Positions 1 to 9,062 of a stretch of 64,000 bases of DNA are shown here, piece by piece. Source of the DNA: Janthinobacterium sp. 67 (GTDB lineage Bacteria; Pseudomonadota; Gammaproteobacteria; Burkholderiales; Burkholderiaceae_D). The stretch covers positions 193,145 through 257,144 of the forward strand of contig NZ_PGES01000002.1 of the NCBI RefSeq assembly GCF_002797895.1. The letters are read 5' to 3'. Below the pieces are notes generated by a model that was given only the letters and a program-made list of their open reading frames with translations, was not told where the DNA came from and made no database searches. The translations under genes and the position numbers were made by a program. Every line of letters starts with the position of its first letter. The stretch's first letter is position 1.

Positions 1-235
1 CCCCAGCGCCAAGAAAACCGATACCTGTGACGACTTGAGCCGCAATTCTCGCAGGATCGGCCGGAGACACATGCCAGGAAATCAAGCTAAAAACGCAAGA
101 GCCGATCGAAATCGCCATGCACGTCCTCACGCCGGCGTCACTGCCTTGCCGTTCTCGATCCCACCCGATCAAGGCGCCGAACAGTGCGGCGAGTATAACG
201 CGCCATGAAAAGAGTAACTCTGTTTTCCAATCCAT
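1..235 (-). CDS. mgtC: MgtC/SapB-family membrane protein (partial, runs off left edge)
   Basis: The minus strand from an ATG at 235 reads without a stop to the window edge and gives 78 residues. They include LIGWDRERQGSDAGVRT and then PARIAAQVVTGIGFLGAG, the N-terminal signature of MgtC/SapB inner-membrane proteins (conserved R/E cluster, then an A-x-x-V-x-G-I-G-F-L-G-A-G segment). Family members help bacteria cope with low magnesium and modulate the F-ATP synthase. The C-terminal half lies outside the window. A good promoter lies upstream at 362-390, so the leader is about 125 nt. The family call is firm; the exact role here is inference. Confidence 0.85.
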   Translation of the reverse strand, partial: MDWKTELLFSWRVILAALFGALIGWDRERQGSDAGVRTCMAISIGSCVFSLISWHVSPADPARIAAQVVTGIGFLGAG

Positions 236-361
236 ACCCGCCCATTCAGTTTTGAAAAGTGTTCGACTCACCCGGCTACTCGGTTTCCACCCGGACGTAG
301 GATCGAACATGGATCGCCTGGAAGAGGAGTGCAACTCTTGGCAAGGCCACTGTCGCTCAGC

Positions 362-390
362 ATTATAGGTGTTGATCAGGGTTGCACCAA
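362..390 (-). promoter_or_regulatory. Sigma70-like promoter for the mgtC-like gene
   Basis: On the minus strand a TTGGTG -35 (385-390) is followed, after exactly 17 nt, by a perfect TATAAT -10 (362-367). It points at the mgtC-like start at 235. The transcript would carry a leader with a nested dyad (GTTCGA at 261-266 against TCGAAC at 303-308, with CCGG pairs inside). The IS5 element begins only 10 bp upstream of the -35. Confidence 0.6.
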
Positions 391-399
391 TCGAATTAG

Positions 400-1736
400 C
401 AGGCTGCTGAAATACCAGCCGACGGAAAACGGTCGTATGGCGAAATCATGAGGATTTCGAAATTCGTTTCGTAAAGTGAAAAGTCTTACGCGAACATGAC
501 CGTTTTCTCCTGTTTTCGTCGGATTTCGAACCCGTTTTCCCTTACTGCGCGCCCTGCGGACGGATTTGTCCTAGGGAACGCATGCGCACCAAGTTATAAG
601 CCGCCATGTTGAGCACGAACATCTGGTCAACTTTGCGCAGGCCGCGCACCATCACCTGGCGGATACCGCCAATCATCTTGGCCCAGCCAAACCCCTGCTC
701 GATGAGCTTGCGCTTCTGCTGAGAAATCGCGTAGCCCAGGCTCTGGGCAATCGTGTCAGGCACCGCCGAGCTGCGGCCCGACTTGTTCTGCGCCACATGT
801 GGCATCACGTTCATGGCCGCACAGGCCTGGATGAATTCTGCCGCGTCGTACCCCTTATCGGCGCCCACCGTGATCACAATTGCGGGATCGCTCAGCGCTT
901 GCCGCGCATCGTTCACCATCGCCTTCGCCGCTTCCCGTTCAGCATAGCCGTCGGCCTGGGTCACACGCGCATTGGCGATCAGTCCGTGGCGGTTGTCGCT
1001 CAGGGTATGGCCCATGTAACGCAGCTCGCTGCCTGTGTTGCCCTTGCGGTACAGGCGCGCTTCGGGATCGGTCTTCGATTGGTGTGTTTCGTTGCTGCGC
1101 TTCTTGCCCCTGAAGTCACCGCCGTCGCCATTGCCGTCGCCGCCATCACCGTCTTTGCGCACGAAGCTCTTGTGGCCTGCCCAAGCTTGGATCAAGGTGC
1201 CGTCCACGCTGAAATGCTCGCCCGATAGCCAGTTGTTCTGGCCGGCGATGGCCAGCACTTCATTGAAGAATTCGATGACGGCGTCGTGCCGAATGAGGCG
1301 CTCGCGGTTCTTGCTGAAAACGCTGGCCACCCAGACGTTGTCGTCCATGGCCAGGCCGATGAACCAGCGGAACAGCAGGTTGTACTGAACCTGTTCCATC
1401 AACTGCCGCTCGGAGCGAACGCTGTAGAGCACTTGCAGCAGCATGGCGCGCAGCAGCTTTTCCGGCGCGATGCTGGGGCGGCCGCCTTTGCTTTCCGATT
1501 CGTACATGCCGGCGAACAGACCTGCCATCTTTTCCAGCGCCGCGTTGGCCATCTTGCGGACCTCCCGCAGCGGGTGATCTTGGGGAATGAAGTCTTCCAG
1601 CTTGCGCATCATGAACAAGCTTTCGGTGAAGGTGTCGGCGCCGCGCATCGATTCTCAGGTAGGGGAACGGGAGTGACAGGATAACATTCAGATCGCCGCT
1701 CTGGACGGGCGGCCGCTCTGGTATTTCAGCAGCCTG
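400..1736 (-). mobile_element. Complete IS5-family insertion sequence
   Basis: The element is 1337 bp and bounded by perfect 19-bp inverted repeats: CAGGCTGCTGAAATACCAG at 400-418 and its complement at 1718-1736. It is flanked by a 4-bp direct repeat TTAG (396-399 and 1737-1740), the YTAR-type target duplication expected for IS5-group elements. It contains one transposase gene. The clean duplication says it arrived by simple transposition. Confidence 0.95.
542..1648 (-). CDS. IS5-family DDE transposase
   Basis: This 368-aa protein fills the IS5-family element and would catalyse its cut-and-paste movement. The N-terminal part has the IS5/IS1182-type helical region (GGRPSIAPEKLLRAMLLQ, about residues 55-72). 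The catalytic core shows DGTLIQAW (first Asp near 150), VGADKGYDA (second Asp) and EQGFGWAKMIGGIR (the DDE Glu region). An internal Gly/Asp-rich stretch (about 166-180) is a low-complexity insertion common in this group. Length is normal and there is no frameshift, so it is probably active. Confidence 0.93.
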   Translation of the reverse strand: MRGADTFTESLFMMRKLEDFIPQDHPLREVRKMANAALEKMAGLFAGMYESESKGGRPSIAPEKLLRAMLLQVLYSVRSERQLMEQVQYNLLFRWFIGLAMDDNVWVASVFSKNRERLIRHDAVIEFFNEVLAIAGQNNWLSGEHFSVDGTLIQAWAGHKSFVRKDGDGGDGNGDGGDFRGKKRSNETHQSKTDPEARLYRKGNTGSELRYMGHTLSDNRHGLIANARVTQADGYAEREAAKAMVNDARQALSDPAIVITVGADKGYDAAEFIQACAAMNVMPHVAQNKSGRSSAVPDTIAQSLGYAISQQKRKLIEQGFGWAKMIGGIRQVMVRGLRKVDQMFVLNMAAYNLVRMRSLGQIRPQGAQ

Positions 1737-1891
1737 TTAGGCGGAGCGTGAGTGGCTCGGATTGAAGAAGCCGAGGAACTTTGGTCTTCGGCTAGCCAGT
1801 ATCGTGACAACTACGTTGACAAACACCGTGGTCGGAACCTAAGTCATTCTTGGCTGTGCCATGAGAGAAAACCGCCCACCATATTTCAAAA

Positions 1892-1918
1892 AAAATCGCG
1901 CTGTCAAGGCGCGATTTT
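1892..1918. terminator. Rho-independent terminator-like hairpin
   Basis: AAAATCGCGC at 1892-1901 pairs perfectly with GCGCGATTTT at 1909-1918 across a 7-nt loop. A/T tracts lie on both sides, so it could end transcripts in either direction. It lies 85 bp past the end of the minus-strand secreted-protein gene at 2003. The rest of 1741-2002 shows no convincing gene. Confidence 0.6.
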
Positions 1919-2002
1919 AGATTTTAGTCTAACTACTGCTGCGTCAGCCCTGAGTATGGACGTCATCGGATTACGGCCGGATTGAAAGAATTCCTGATCG
2001 GG

Positions 2003-2383
2003 TCAGTGATGGCCCCGTGGCGACATACTCACTCGGCGGTGGCGCCCTTCGTCGTAAGCGTAACGGTTGTCGCTGAATTCATGGCCGCGACGTTGGCCCC
2101 GGTGCAAGTCTTGGTAGCGGTTTGCGGCACGAGCGTTGTCGCGACGATGCTGCTGATCATAGTCATTGCGATAGCCGTAGCTATTGTCGCGCAGCCCCAT
2201 AATTTGAACGTTGCCATAGCGGCCATTGTTTTGTTGATAGCGCTCCTGCACATTCCGGTCACTGTTTTGCTGGTAGCGCTCAGACATATCCCGGTCTCCC
2301 TGGTAGCCATGTTGGGCAAATGCGCTGCCGGTGGTGGCAATGCTCAATACAAAAAAAGCTGATGCAATCAAAGTAGTTTTCAT
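2003..2383 (-). CDS. Small secreted Arg/Tyr/Asp-rich protein (RcnB-like?)
   Basis: The start is set at the ATG at 2383, preceded by GAGGAG (2391-2396). A longer open frame upstream runs into the transposon end and is not credible. The 126-aa product has a clear signal peptide (MKTTLIASAFFVLSIATTGSAFAQ), then a low-complexity mature part rich in R, Y, N, Q and D, with repeated ERYQQN units near residues 35-55. Some periplasmic RcnB/CigR-type proteins look like this, but no diagnostic domain is visible, so function is unknown. It lies between the IS5 element and the left end of the Tn5053-family transposon. Confidence 0.65.
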   Translation of the reverse strand: MKTTLIASAFFVLSIATTGSAFAQHGYQGDRDMSERYQQNSDRNVQERYQQNNGRYGNVQIMGLRDNSYGYRNDYDQQHRRDNARAANRYQDLHRGQRRGHEFSDNRYAYDEGRHRRVSMSPRGHH

Positions 2384-2560
2384 TGTAATTCTCCTCTGGC
2401 GAAACTGCGGGGCTGCAGCGACAAAGCCATTACATCGCAAGTTTGGCCTACGAGGTGAAGCAGTTCGGTAAGCAATGCAACTAAACGTATCAGGTCTCCC
2501 CCGCGCGAAGACTTCCAACAAACGAGGGTTTATTGGACTCCCGCGCGCGGCCGGCATGTG

Positions 2561-2585
2561 TGTCATTTTCAGAAGACGACTGCAC
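2561..2585 (+). repeat. Left 25-bp terminal inverted repeat of the Tn5053-family transposon
   Basis: This matches the complement of 12938-12962 exactly. Related repeats continue inward (AGAAGTCATCTGCACCA near 2640, and an inverted copy near 2605-2625), resembling the multiple transposase-binding sites at the ends of this family. The 320 bp between the minus-strand gene start at 2383 and tniA hold only this end and the tniA leader. Confidence 0.95.
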
Positions 2586-2703
2586 CAATTGACGGGGCGT
2601 AACGCCAGGTGTGCAGTCGGCTCCTGACCACGCAATATCAGAAGTCATCTGCACCAATCTCGACTATGCTCAATACTCGTGTGCACCAAAGCGAGGTGTG
2701 AGC

Positions 2704-4383
2704 ATGGCGTCAGACACATTACCAATTGCCGAGCAGGGCGTGGCCACCCTGCCCGATGCGGCATGGGCACAGGCCCGGCACCGGACCGAAATCATCGGGC
2801 CGCTGGCAGCGCTTGAAGTGGTTGGGCATGAAGCCGCCGATGCCGCTGCTCAAGCGCTGGGCCTATCCAGGCGGCAGGTGTATGTCCTGATCCGGCGTGC
2901 CCGGCAAGGTGCTGGGTTTGTGACGGACCTGGTTCCCGGCCAGTCCGGCGGCGGAAAAGGCAAGGGACGCTTGCCGGAATCAGTTGAGCGCATCATCCGC
3001 GAGTTGCTGCAAAAGCGCTTCCTGACCAAGCAGAAGCGTAGCCTGGCGGCGTTCCACCGCGAGGTCGCGCAGGCTTGCAAAGCGCAAAAGCTACGGGTGC
3101 CGGCGCGCAACACTTTGGCCCTGCGGATCGCCGGCCTCGACCCGCTCAAGGCCACTCGCCGCCGGGAAGGTCAGGATGCGTCCCGCAGCCTGCAAGGTGT
3201 CGGTGGTGAGCCTCCCGCCGTGACCGCGCCACTGGAACAAGTGCAGATTGATCACACGGTCATCGACCTGATCGTGGTGGACGAGCGCGACCGGCAACCG
3301 ATTGGCCGTCCGTATCTGACCATCGCCATCGACGTGTTTACCCGCTGCGTGCTCGGCATGGTCGTCACGCTGGAAGCGCCGTCATCTGTTTCGGTCGGCC
3401 TGTGCCTTGTGCATGTCGCCTGCGACAAGCGTCCCTGGCTGGAGGGTCTGAATATAGAAATGGATTGGCCGATGAGCGGCAAGCCCAGGCTGCTCTACTT
3501 GGACAACGCGGCCGAGTTCAAGAGCGAGGCGCTGCGCCGTGGCTGCGAGCAGCACGGCATCCGGTTGGACTATCGTCCGCCAGGGCAGCCGCACTACGGC
3601 GGCATCGTGGAACGGATCATCGGTACGGCGATGCAGATGATCCACGATGAATTGCCAGGGACGACCTTCTCCAACCCTGACCAGCGCGGGGACTACGATT
3701 CCGAAAACAAGGCCGCCCTGACATTGCGTGAGCTGGAGCGCTGGCTCACGTTGGCGGTGGGCACCTATCACGGCTCTGTGCACAACGGCCTGCTTCAGCC
3801 GCCGGCGGCGCGCTGGTCAGAAGCCGTGGCGCGTGTCGGTGTACCGGCTGTCGTCACCCGCGCCTTGGCTTTTTTGGTCGATTTCCTGCCCATCATTCGC
3901 CGTACTCTGACTCGCACCGGCTTTGTCATCGACCACATTCACTACTACGCCGATGCGCTCAAACCGTGGATCGCACGACGCGACCGCTTGCCCGCTTTCC
4001 TGATCCGGCGCGACCCGCGTGACATCAGCCGTATCTGGGTGCTGGAACCGCAGGGGCAGCATTACCTGGAAATCCCCTACCGTACCTTGTCGCACCCGGC
4101 TGTCACCCTCTGGGAACAACGGCAGGCGCTGACGAAATTGCGGCAGCAGGGACGCGAACAGGTGGATGAGTCGGCGCTGTTCCGCATGATCGGGCAGATG
4201 CGCGAGATCGTGACCACCGCACAGAAGGCCACGCGCAAGGCGCGGCGCGACGCGGATCGACGCCAGCACCTCAAGGCATCGCCTCCGCCGGACAAGCCGA
4301 TTCCGCCGAAAACGGACGTTGCTGATCCGCAGGCAGACAACCTGCCTCCGGCCAAACCGTTCGACCAGATCGAGGAGTGGTAG
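2704..4383 (+). CDS. tniA: TniA, DDE transposase of Tn5053 family
   Basis: The start is set at the ATG at 2704, giving 559 aa, the normal TniA length. This is the strand-transfer transposase of a Tn7-like system. An N-terminal helix-turn-helix region (LGLSRRQVYVLIRRAR, about residues 55-75) precedes an rve integrase core with D in VQIDHTVIDL (near 183), D in LLYLDNAAEF and E in GGIVERIIGT. It works with the ATPase TniB and the adaptor TniQ, encoded immediately downstream. No truncation or frameshift is seen. Confidence 0.96.
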   Translation: MASDTLPIAEQGVATLPDAAWAQARHRTEIIGPLAALEVVGHEAADAAAQALGLSRRQVYVLIRRARQGAGFVTDLVPGQSGGGKGKGRLPESVERIIRELLQKRFLTKQKRSLAAFHREVAQACKAQKLRVPARNTLALRIAGLDPLKATRRREGQDASRSLQGVGGEPPAVTAPLEQVQIDHTVIDLIVVDERDRQPIGRPYLTIAIDVFTRCVLGMVVTLEAPSSVSVGLCLVHVACDKRPWLEGLNIEMDWPMSGKPRLLYLDNAAEFKSEALRRGCEQHGIRLDYRPPGQPHYGGIVERIIGTAMQMIHDELPGTTFSNPDQRGDYDSENKAALTLRELERWLTLAVGTYHGSVHNGLLQPPAARWSEAVARVGVPAVVTRALAFLVDFLPIIRRTLTRTGFVIDHIHYYADALKPWIARRDRLPAFLIRRDPRDISRIWVLEPQGQHYLEIPYRTLSHPAVTLWEQRQALTKLRQQGREQVDESALFRMIGQMREIVTTAQKATRKARRDADRRQHLKASPPPDKPIPPKTDVADPQADNLPPAKPFDQIEEW

Positions 4384-4385
4384 CC

Positions 4386-5294
4386 GTGGACGAATATCCC
4401 ATCATCGACTTGTCACACCTGCTGCCAGCGGCACAGGGGCTGGCTCGGCTGCCGGCGGACGAGCGCATCCAGCGCCTTCGCGCCGACCGCTGGATCGGCT
4501 ACCCGCGCGCGGTCGAGGCGCTGAACCGGCTGGAAACCCTGTATGCGTGGCCAAACAAGCAACGCATGCCCAACCTGCTGCTGGTTGGCCCGACCAACAA
4601 CGGCAAGTCGATGATCATCGAGAAATTCCGGCGCACGCATCCGGCCAGCTCCGACGCGGACCAGGAACACATGCCGGTGCTGGTCGTGCAGATGCCGTCC
4701 GAACCGTCGGTGATCCGCTTCTACGTCGCGCTACTTGCCGCGATGGGGGCACCATTGCGCCCGCGCCCACGGCTGCCGGAAATGGAGCAACTGGCGCTGG
4801 CACTGCTGCGCAAGGTCGGCGTGCGCATGCTGGTGATCGACGAGCTGCACAACGTCTTGGCCGGCAACAGCGTCAACCGGCGGGAATTTCTCAACCTGCT
4901 GCGCTTCCTCGGCAATGAGCTGCGCATCCCATTGGTCGGGGTCGGCACGCGCGACGCCTACCTGGCCATCCGCTCGGATGACCAATTGGAAAACCGCTTC
5001 GAGCCCATGATGCTGCCGGTGTGGGAGGCCAACGACGATTGCTGCTCACTGCTGGCCAGCTTCGCCGCTTCGCTTCCATTGCGGCGACCCTCGTCGATTG
5101 CCACGCTGGACATGGCCCGCTACCTGCTCACACGCAGCGAGGGCACCATCGGCGAACTGGCGCACTTGCTGATGGCGGCGGCCCTCGTCGCCGTGGAGAG
5201 CGGCGAGGAAGCGATCAACCACCGCACGCTCAGCATGGCCGATTACACCGGCCCAAGCGAGCGGCGTCGGCAATTCGAGCGGGAACTGATGTGA
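4386..5294 (+). CDS. tniB: TniB, AAA+ ATPase of the transposition complex
   Basis: A GTG start at 4386, two bases after the tniA stop, gives 302 aa, the usual TniB size. It has a Walker A motif GPTNNGKS (about residues 65-72) and a Walker B MLVIDELHN (about 147-155). TniB is the TnsC-like ATPase that helps select target DNA and activates TniA. The gene overlaps tniQ by four bases, which implies translational coupling. Confidence 0.95.
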   Translation: MDEYPIIDLSHLLPAAQGLARLPADERIQRLRADRWIGYPRAVEALNRLETLYAWPNKQRMPNLLLVGPTNNGKSMIIEKFRRTHPASSDADQEHMPVLVVQMPSEPSVIRFYVALLAAMGAPLRPRPRLPEMEQLALALLRKVGVRMLVIDELHNVLAGNSVNRREFLNLLRFLGNELRIPLVGVGTRDAYLAIRSDDQLENRFEPMMLPVWEANDDCCSLLASFAASLPLRRPSSIATLDMARYLLTRSEGTIGELAHLLMAAALVAVESGEEAINHRTLSMADYTGPSERRRQFERELM

Positions 5295-6508
5295 AGCCAG
5301 CGCCACGCTGGCCGCTGCATCCGGCTCCCAAGGAAGGCGAAGCCTTGTCTTCATGGCTCAACCGCGTGGCCCTTTGCTATCACATGGAGGTGTCCGACCT
5401 GCTGGAGCACGATCTTGGTCACGGCCAGGTTGATGACCTGGATACCGCGCCACCACTGTCGCTGCTGATGATGCTCTTCCAGCGGAGCGGCATCGAGCTG
5501 GACCGGCTGCGTTGCATGAGTTTCGCCGGCTGGGTGCCTTGGCTACTGGATAGCCTTGATGATCAGATTCCAGACGCATTGGAAACCTATGCGTTCCAGC
5601 TCTCGGTGCTGCTGCCGAAACTCCGCCGTAGGACGCGATCCATCACGAACTGGCGTGCCTGGCTGCCCAGCCAGCCGATACATCGCGCCTGTCCGCTCTG
5701 TCTGAACGACCCGGCAAACCAAGCCGTACTGCTTGCATGGAAGCTGCCCCTGATGCTGAGCTGCCCGCTGCATGGTTGCTGGCTGGAATCCTATTGGGGC
5801 GTGCCTGGGCGGTTTCTCGGCTGGGATAACGCCGACACTGCGCCGCGCACCGCCAGCGACGCGATTGCAGTGATGGACCGGCGTACCTGGCAGGCACTGA
5901 CGACCGGCCATGTGGAGCTGCCGCGCCGACGCATCCACGCTGGATTGTGGTTTCGGCTAATACGCACGCTGCTCGATGAGCTGAACACCCCGCTTTCGAC
6001 GTGCGGAACCTGCGCGGGGTATCTCCGCCAAGTATGGGAAGGCTGCGGGCATCCGCTGCGTGCTGGGCAAAGTCTGTGGCGACCGTATGAAACCCTGAAC
6101 CCGGCAGTACGATTGCAGATGCTGGAGGCGGCGGCAACGGCAATCAGCTTGATTGAGGTGAGGGATATTAGCCCGCCAGGCGAGCATGCAAAGCTGTTCT
6201 GGTCCGAGCCCCAAACCGGGTTCACCAGTGGCCTGCCGGCGAAAGCGCTGAAGCCCGAACCCGTCGATCACTGGCAGCGTGCGGTCAAGGCCATTGATGA
6301 GGCCATCATTGAAGCGCGGCACGACCCCGAGACGGCACGCTCGCTGTTCGCGTTGGCTTCCTATGGTCGGCGCGACCCCGCTTCCCTGGAACAGTTGCGC
6401 GCTACCTTCGCGAAGGAAGGCATCCCCACGGAATTTTTGTCACATTACGAGCCTGACGAGCCCTTTGCATGTCTTAGACAGAATGACGGGTTAAGTGACA
6501 AATTTTGA
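5291..6508 (+). CDS. tniQ: TniQ, TnsD/TniQ-family target-selection protein
   Basis: A GTG start at 5291 inside the tniB stop region gives a 405-aa protein; a longer frame beginning at 5021 only shadows tniB. The N-terminus shows the family pattern (PLHPAPKEGEALSSWLNRVA). Zinc-finger-like cysteine pairs follow (CPLCLND near 134, CPLHGC near 157, and CGTCAGY near 240). TniQ is required for transposition and directs target choice in Tn5053-type elements. Confidence 0.93.
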   Translation: MKPAPRWPLHPAPKEGEALSSWLNRVALCYHMEVSDLLEHDLGHGQVDDLDTAPPLSLLMMLFQRSGIELDRLRCMSFAGWVPWLLDSLDDQIPDALETYAFQLSVLLPKLRRRTRSITNWRAWLPSQPIHRACPLCLNDPANQAVLLAWKLPLMLSCPLHGCWLESYWGVPGRFLGWDNADTAPRTASDAIAVMDRRTWQALTTGHVELPRRRIHAGLWFRLIRTLLDELNTPLSTCGTCAGYLRQVWEGCGHPLRAGQSLWRPYETLNPAVRLQMLEAAATAISLIEVRDISPPGEHAKLFWSEPQTGFTSGLPAKALKPEPVDHWQRAVKAIDEAIIEARHDPETARSLFALASYGRRDPASLEQLRATFAKEGIPTEFLSHYEPDEPFACLRQNDGLSDKF

Positions 6509-6562
6509 CGACCAGAACTTTCCGGTTCACACTGTCACATAATCGAACGTATATGTGACAGG
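6430..6562. promoter_or_regulatory. res: res resolution site of the transposon
   Basis: A perfect dyad TGTCACAT (6533-6540) / ATGTGACA (6553-6560) lies just upstream of tniR. Further TGACA/TGTCA half-sites are at about 6437 and 6495. This is the position and pattern of the res site on which TniR resolves cointegrates in this family. The exact limits of the subsites are estimated. Confidence 0.7.
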
Positions 6563-6568
6563 TGCAAG

Positions 6569-7183
6569 ATGCTGATTGGCTACATGCGGGTATCGAAAGC
6601 AGACGGCTCACAGGCCACCGACTTGCAGCGTGATGCACTGATCGCTGCCGGCGTCGATCCGGCCCATCTCTACGAGGATCAAGCGTCGGGCAAACGCGAG
6701 GATCGTCCCGGCCTGTTGAGCTGCCTGAAGGCGCTACGACCGGGGGATACGTTGATGGTGTGGAAACTTGACCGGCTCGGGCGCGATCTGCGGCATCTCA
6801 TCAACACCGTGCATGACCTGACCGGGCGAGGCATCGGTCTGAAAGTGTTGACTGGGCACGGTGCAGCCATTGACACCACGACGGCCGCCGGCAAGTTGGT
6901 CTTCGGCATCTTCGCCGCGCTGGCCGAGTTCGAGCGCGAACTGATTACCGAGCGCACGATTGCAGGATTGGCTTCGGCGAGGGCGCGCGGTAGGAAGGGC
7001 GGCCGGCCCTTCAAGATGACTGCCGCCAAGTTGCGGCTGGCGATGGCCGCTATGGGGCAGCCCGAAACCAAGGTCGGCGATCTATGTCAGGAACTGGGCA
7101 TCACAAGACAGACCTTGTATCGGCACATTTCGCCGAAGGGCGAGTTGCGCCTTGATGGCGAGAAACTGCTCAGTCAAGTTTGA
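6569..7183 (+). CDS. tniR: TniR, serine recombinase (resolvase)
   Basis: This 204-aa serine resolvase has the catalytic Ser in MLIGYMRVSKADGSQ (Ser 9). The conserved YEDQASGKREDRPG and VWKLDRLGRDLRHL blocks and a C-terminal helix-turn-helix (ELGITRQTLYRHI) follow. It resolves cointegrates at the adjacent res site. The start ATG at 6569 follows a GACAGG sequence within the res region, so resolvase binding may also repress its own gene. Confidence 0.95.
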   Translation: MLIGYMRVSKADGSQATDLQRDALIAAGVDPAHLYEDQASGKREDRPGLLSCLKALRPGDTLMVWKLDRLGRDLRHLINTVHDLTGRGIGLKVLTGHGAAIDTTTAAGKLVFGIFAALAEFERELITERTIAGLASARARGRKGGRPFKMTAAKLRLAMAAMGQPETKVGDLCQELGITRQTLYRHISPKGELRLDGEKLLSQV

Positions 7184-7249
7184 TGGCAGGACAGCGGTTA
7201 CTGTAGACGAATCGTGACGACTGGTTGAGTCAGTATGTCCTACCTGTTA

Positions 7250-7681
7250 TCACTTGAACGCCAATAACAGAACGCCTCCGGCGACCATCGAAATGCCGGA
7301 CCACTCCCTCAGTGACGGGCGTTCGCCCAAAAAGGCGAAAGCAAATACCGCCACCAGGACAAGACTGAGTTTATCCACTGGCGCAACCTTGGATGCATCG
7401 CCAATCTTGAGTGCGCGGAAGTAGCAGACCCACGATGCCCCTGTCGCCAAGCCGGACAGCCCGAGAAAAAGCCATGTCTTGGGTGATAACTCCAAGGGGT
7501 TGGTCCATTTCCCCGTGTAGGCAACAAACGCCGACAGGACGACGATGATGATGGCCGTGCGGATCAAGGTGGCCAGATCGGAATCAACTCCCTGAATGCC
7601 AACCTTGGCAAAAATAGCCGTCAGTGCCGCAAGGATAGCGGACAGCAAAGCCCAATAAAACCACCCCGCCGAATTAACCAT
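7250..7681 (-). CDS. EamA-like (DMT superfamily) small membrane protein
   Basis: This 143-aa product has about five hydrophobic segments and one EamA unit (TLIRTAIIIVVLSAFVAYTG near the middle, PVDKLSLVLVAVFAFAFLGERPS near the C-terminus). It is half the size of ten-helix drug/metabolite transporters, like many single-repeat members that act as dimers. It lies closest to tniR in the cargo block and is oriented opposite to the tni genes. Substrate is unknown. Confidence 0.8.
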   Translation of the reverse strand: MVNSAGWFYWALLSAILAALTAIFAKVGIQGVDSDLATLIRTAIIIVVLSAFVAYTGKWTNPLELSPKTWLFLGLSGLATGASWVCYFRALKIGDASKVAPVDKLSLVLVAVFAFAFLGERPSLREWSGISMVAGGVLLLAFK

Positions 7682-7709
7682 TTAGCCTGCCTCCGCGTTT
7701 CTCAAACCG

Positions 7710-9062
7710 CTACCGCATGGGAGCGATAACGGCAACATTTAAGCCAGTTTGCTTCTCTTGATCTGAGAAGTCGAGGCGGATTTCAGCACCGATGCGATTG
7801 GCAATCGTCTGGACAATGGATAGTCCCAGACCCGAGCCGATCTGCTCGCTCCCCAGCGTGCGGTAGAAGGGATCAAACACTCGATCCCGTTCAGCCAACG
7901 GAATGCCAGGCCCACTGTCCTGAATACGTAGTACGACCTTCCCTTCCGAAACACCCACAGAAAGATCAACACGCCCTCCCTCTGGCGTGTAGCGGATGGC
8001 GTTATCGACTAGGTTCTTGACCACAGCGATCATGTCCAGCTCGCTTGCCCACACTTCGGCGTCCAGCGCGCCTTCGACACCGATGTCGATGTGCTTGGCC
8101 TCGGCCAGCGGCATGAGGTCTTCCAGCACGCGGCGGTAGATGCTCTGGACAGATACAGGCGACTTCGGCAGGTCGGTGGCCGACTGTGCCTTGGCCAAGG
8201 TCAAGAGTTGATCGAGCAGGCTGCGGCCGCGCTCGATCCCTTGGCGCAAAACCGTCAGCCGTTCGCGCGCCACGCTGGACATTTCCGCTTCCGCGAGCCG
8301 TTCTGCTTGCAGCGACATGGCTGTCAGCGGCGAACGTAGCTCGTGCGCGGCATCCGCCACAAAGCGGCGCTGAGATTCCATCGACTGGCTGACACGAGCG
8401 AGCAGGCGATTGATCGCCACGGCAAACGGACGTACCTCGACCGGAAGGTGGCGGTCTTCGACGGGATGCAGTTCCTGCTCTGCCCGCTGGTCTATTTCCT
8501 TGGACAGCGCCGCGATGGGCTGGAACATCTTGCGCACCAGGTCAGCAACGATCAACAGCAGCACCGGCACGAGAATCAAGAAAGGCATCACCGTGCGCAG
8601 TGCCCCGTCGCGGGCAATTTCATTGCGGAAACCGGACTCCTGAGCCACAGCAATGCGTTCGCCGCTCGCCGTGGTCTTGACCAGCACGCGAAACGTCTCG
8701 CCACCAACTTCCAGCGTGTGCAATCCATCCGCCAAGGTCGCCGGGAGCGGGAGCACGCCTCCTGCATCCACGCCTACCGTAGAGGGACTGACCTCACCCA
8801 AGCGCTGGACGATCACGCGCGACTCTTCATCGACATCCTTGAGACGGATATCGGTGGTTGGCACGGCAGGCAACAAGCGCTGGCGATCCATGAGCTGCGC
8901 CACCTGGCGCAGTACATCGTCCTGTAGTTCGTGCGCTTCATCGAAGGCGGACAGGAACGAGAATACGCCCGCCACAACGGCCACCACGAGGATGGCCAGC
9001 GACAAGGTGAAGGACAGCTTGAGCTGAACTGATTCGTTCAAGCGCCTTTTGAGACCATCCAT
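7710..9062 (-). CDS. Sensor histidine kinase, PmrB/QseC-like
   Basis: This 450-aa inner-membrane kinase has a transmembrane helix at about residues 16-38, a short periplasmic domain, and a second helix at about 155-175. A HAMP linker and a HisKA box FVADAAHELRSPLTAM (phospho-acceptor His near 242) follow. The HATPase motifs are VKNLVDNAIRYTPEGG (N box), QDSGPGIP (G1) and GSGLGLSIV (G2). It overlaps the response-regulator gene by 25 bp, so the pair is co-translated. The overall pattern resembles QseC/PmrB; the signal cannot be read from sequence. Confidence 0.9.
   Translation of the reverse strand: MDGLKRRLNESVQLKLSFTLSLAILVVAVVAGVFSFLSAFDEAHELQDDVLRQVAQLMDRQRLLPAVPTTDIRLKDVDEESRVIVQRLGEVSPSTVGVDAGGVLPLPATLADGLHTLEVGGETFRVLVKTTASGERIAVAQESGFRNEIARDGALRTVMPFLILVPVLLLIVADLVRKMFQPIAALSKEIDQRAEQELHPVEDRHLPVEVRPFAVAINRLLARVSQSMESQRRFVADAAHELRSPLTAMSLQAERLAEAEMSSVARERLTVLRQGIERGRSLLDQLLTLAKAQSATDLPKSPVSVQSIYRRVLEDLMPLAEAKHIDIGVEGALDAEVWASELDMIAVVKNLVDNAIRYTPEGGRVDLSVGVSEGKVVLRIQDSGPGIPLAERDRVFDPFYRTLGSEQIGSGLGLSIVQTIANRIGAEIRLDFSDQEKQTGLNVAVIAPMR

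Noticed and set aside
1752..1985. 77-codon ORF after the first IS5-family element
   Set aside because: It has a GTG start without a ribosome site, crosses a terminator hairpin and shows no protein-like pattern.
8343..8927. Plus-strand ORF of 194 codons
   Set aside because: It is the complement of the sensor kinase gene, which has full domain support.
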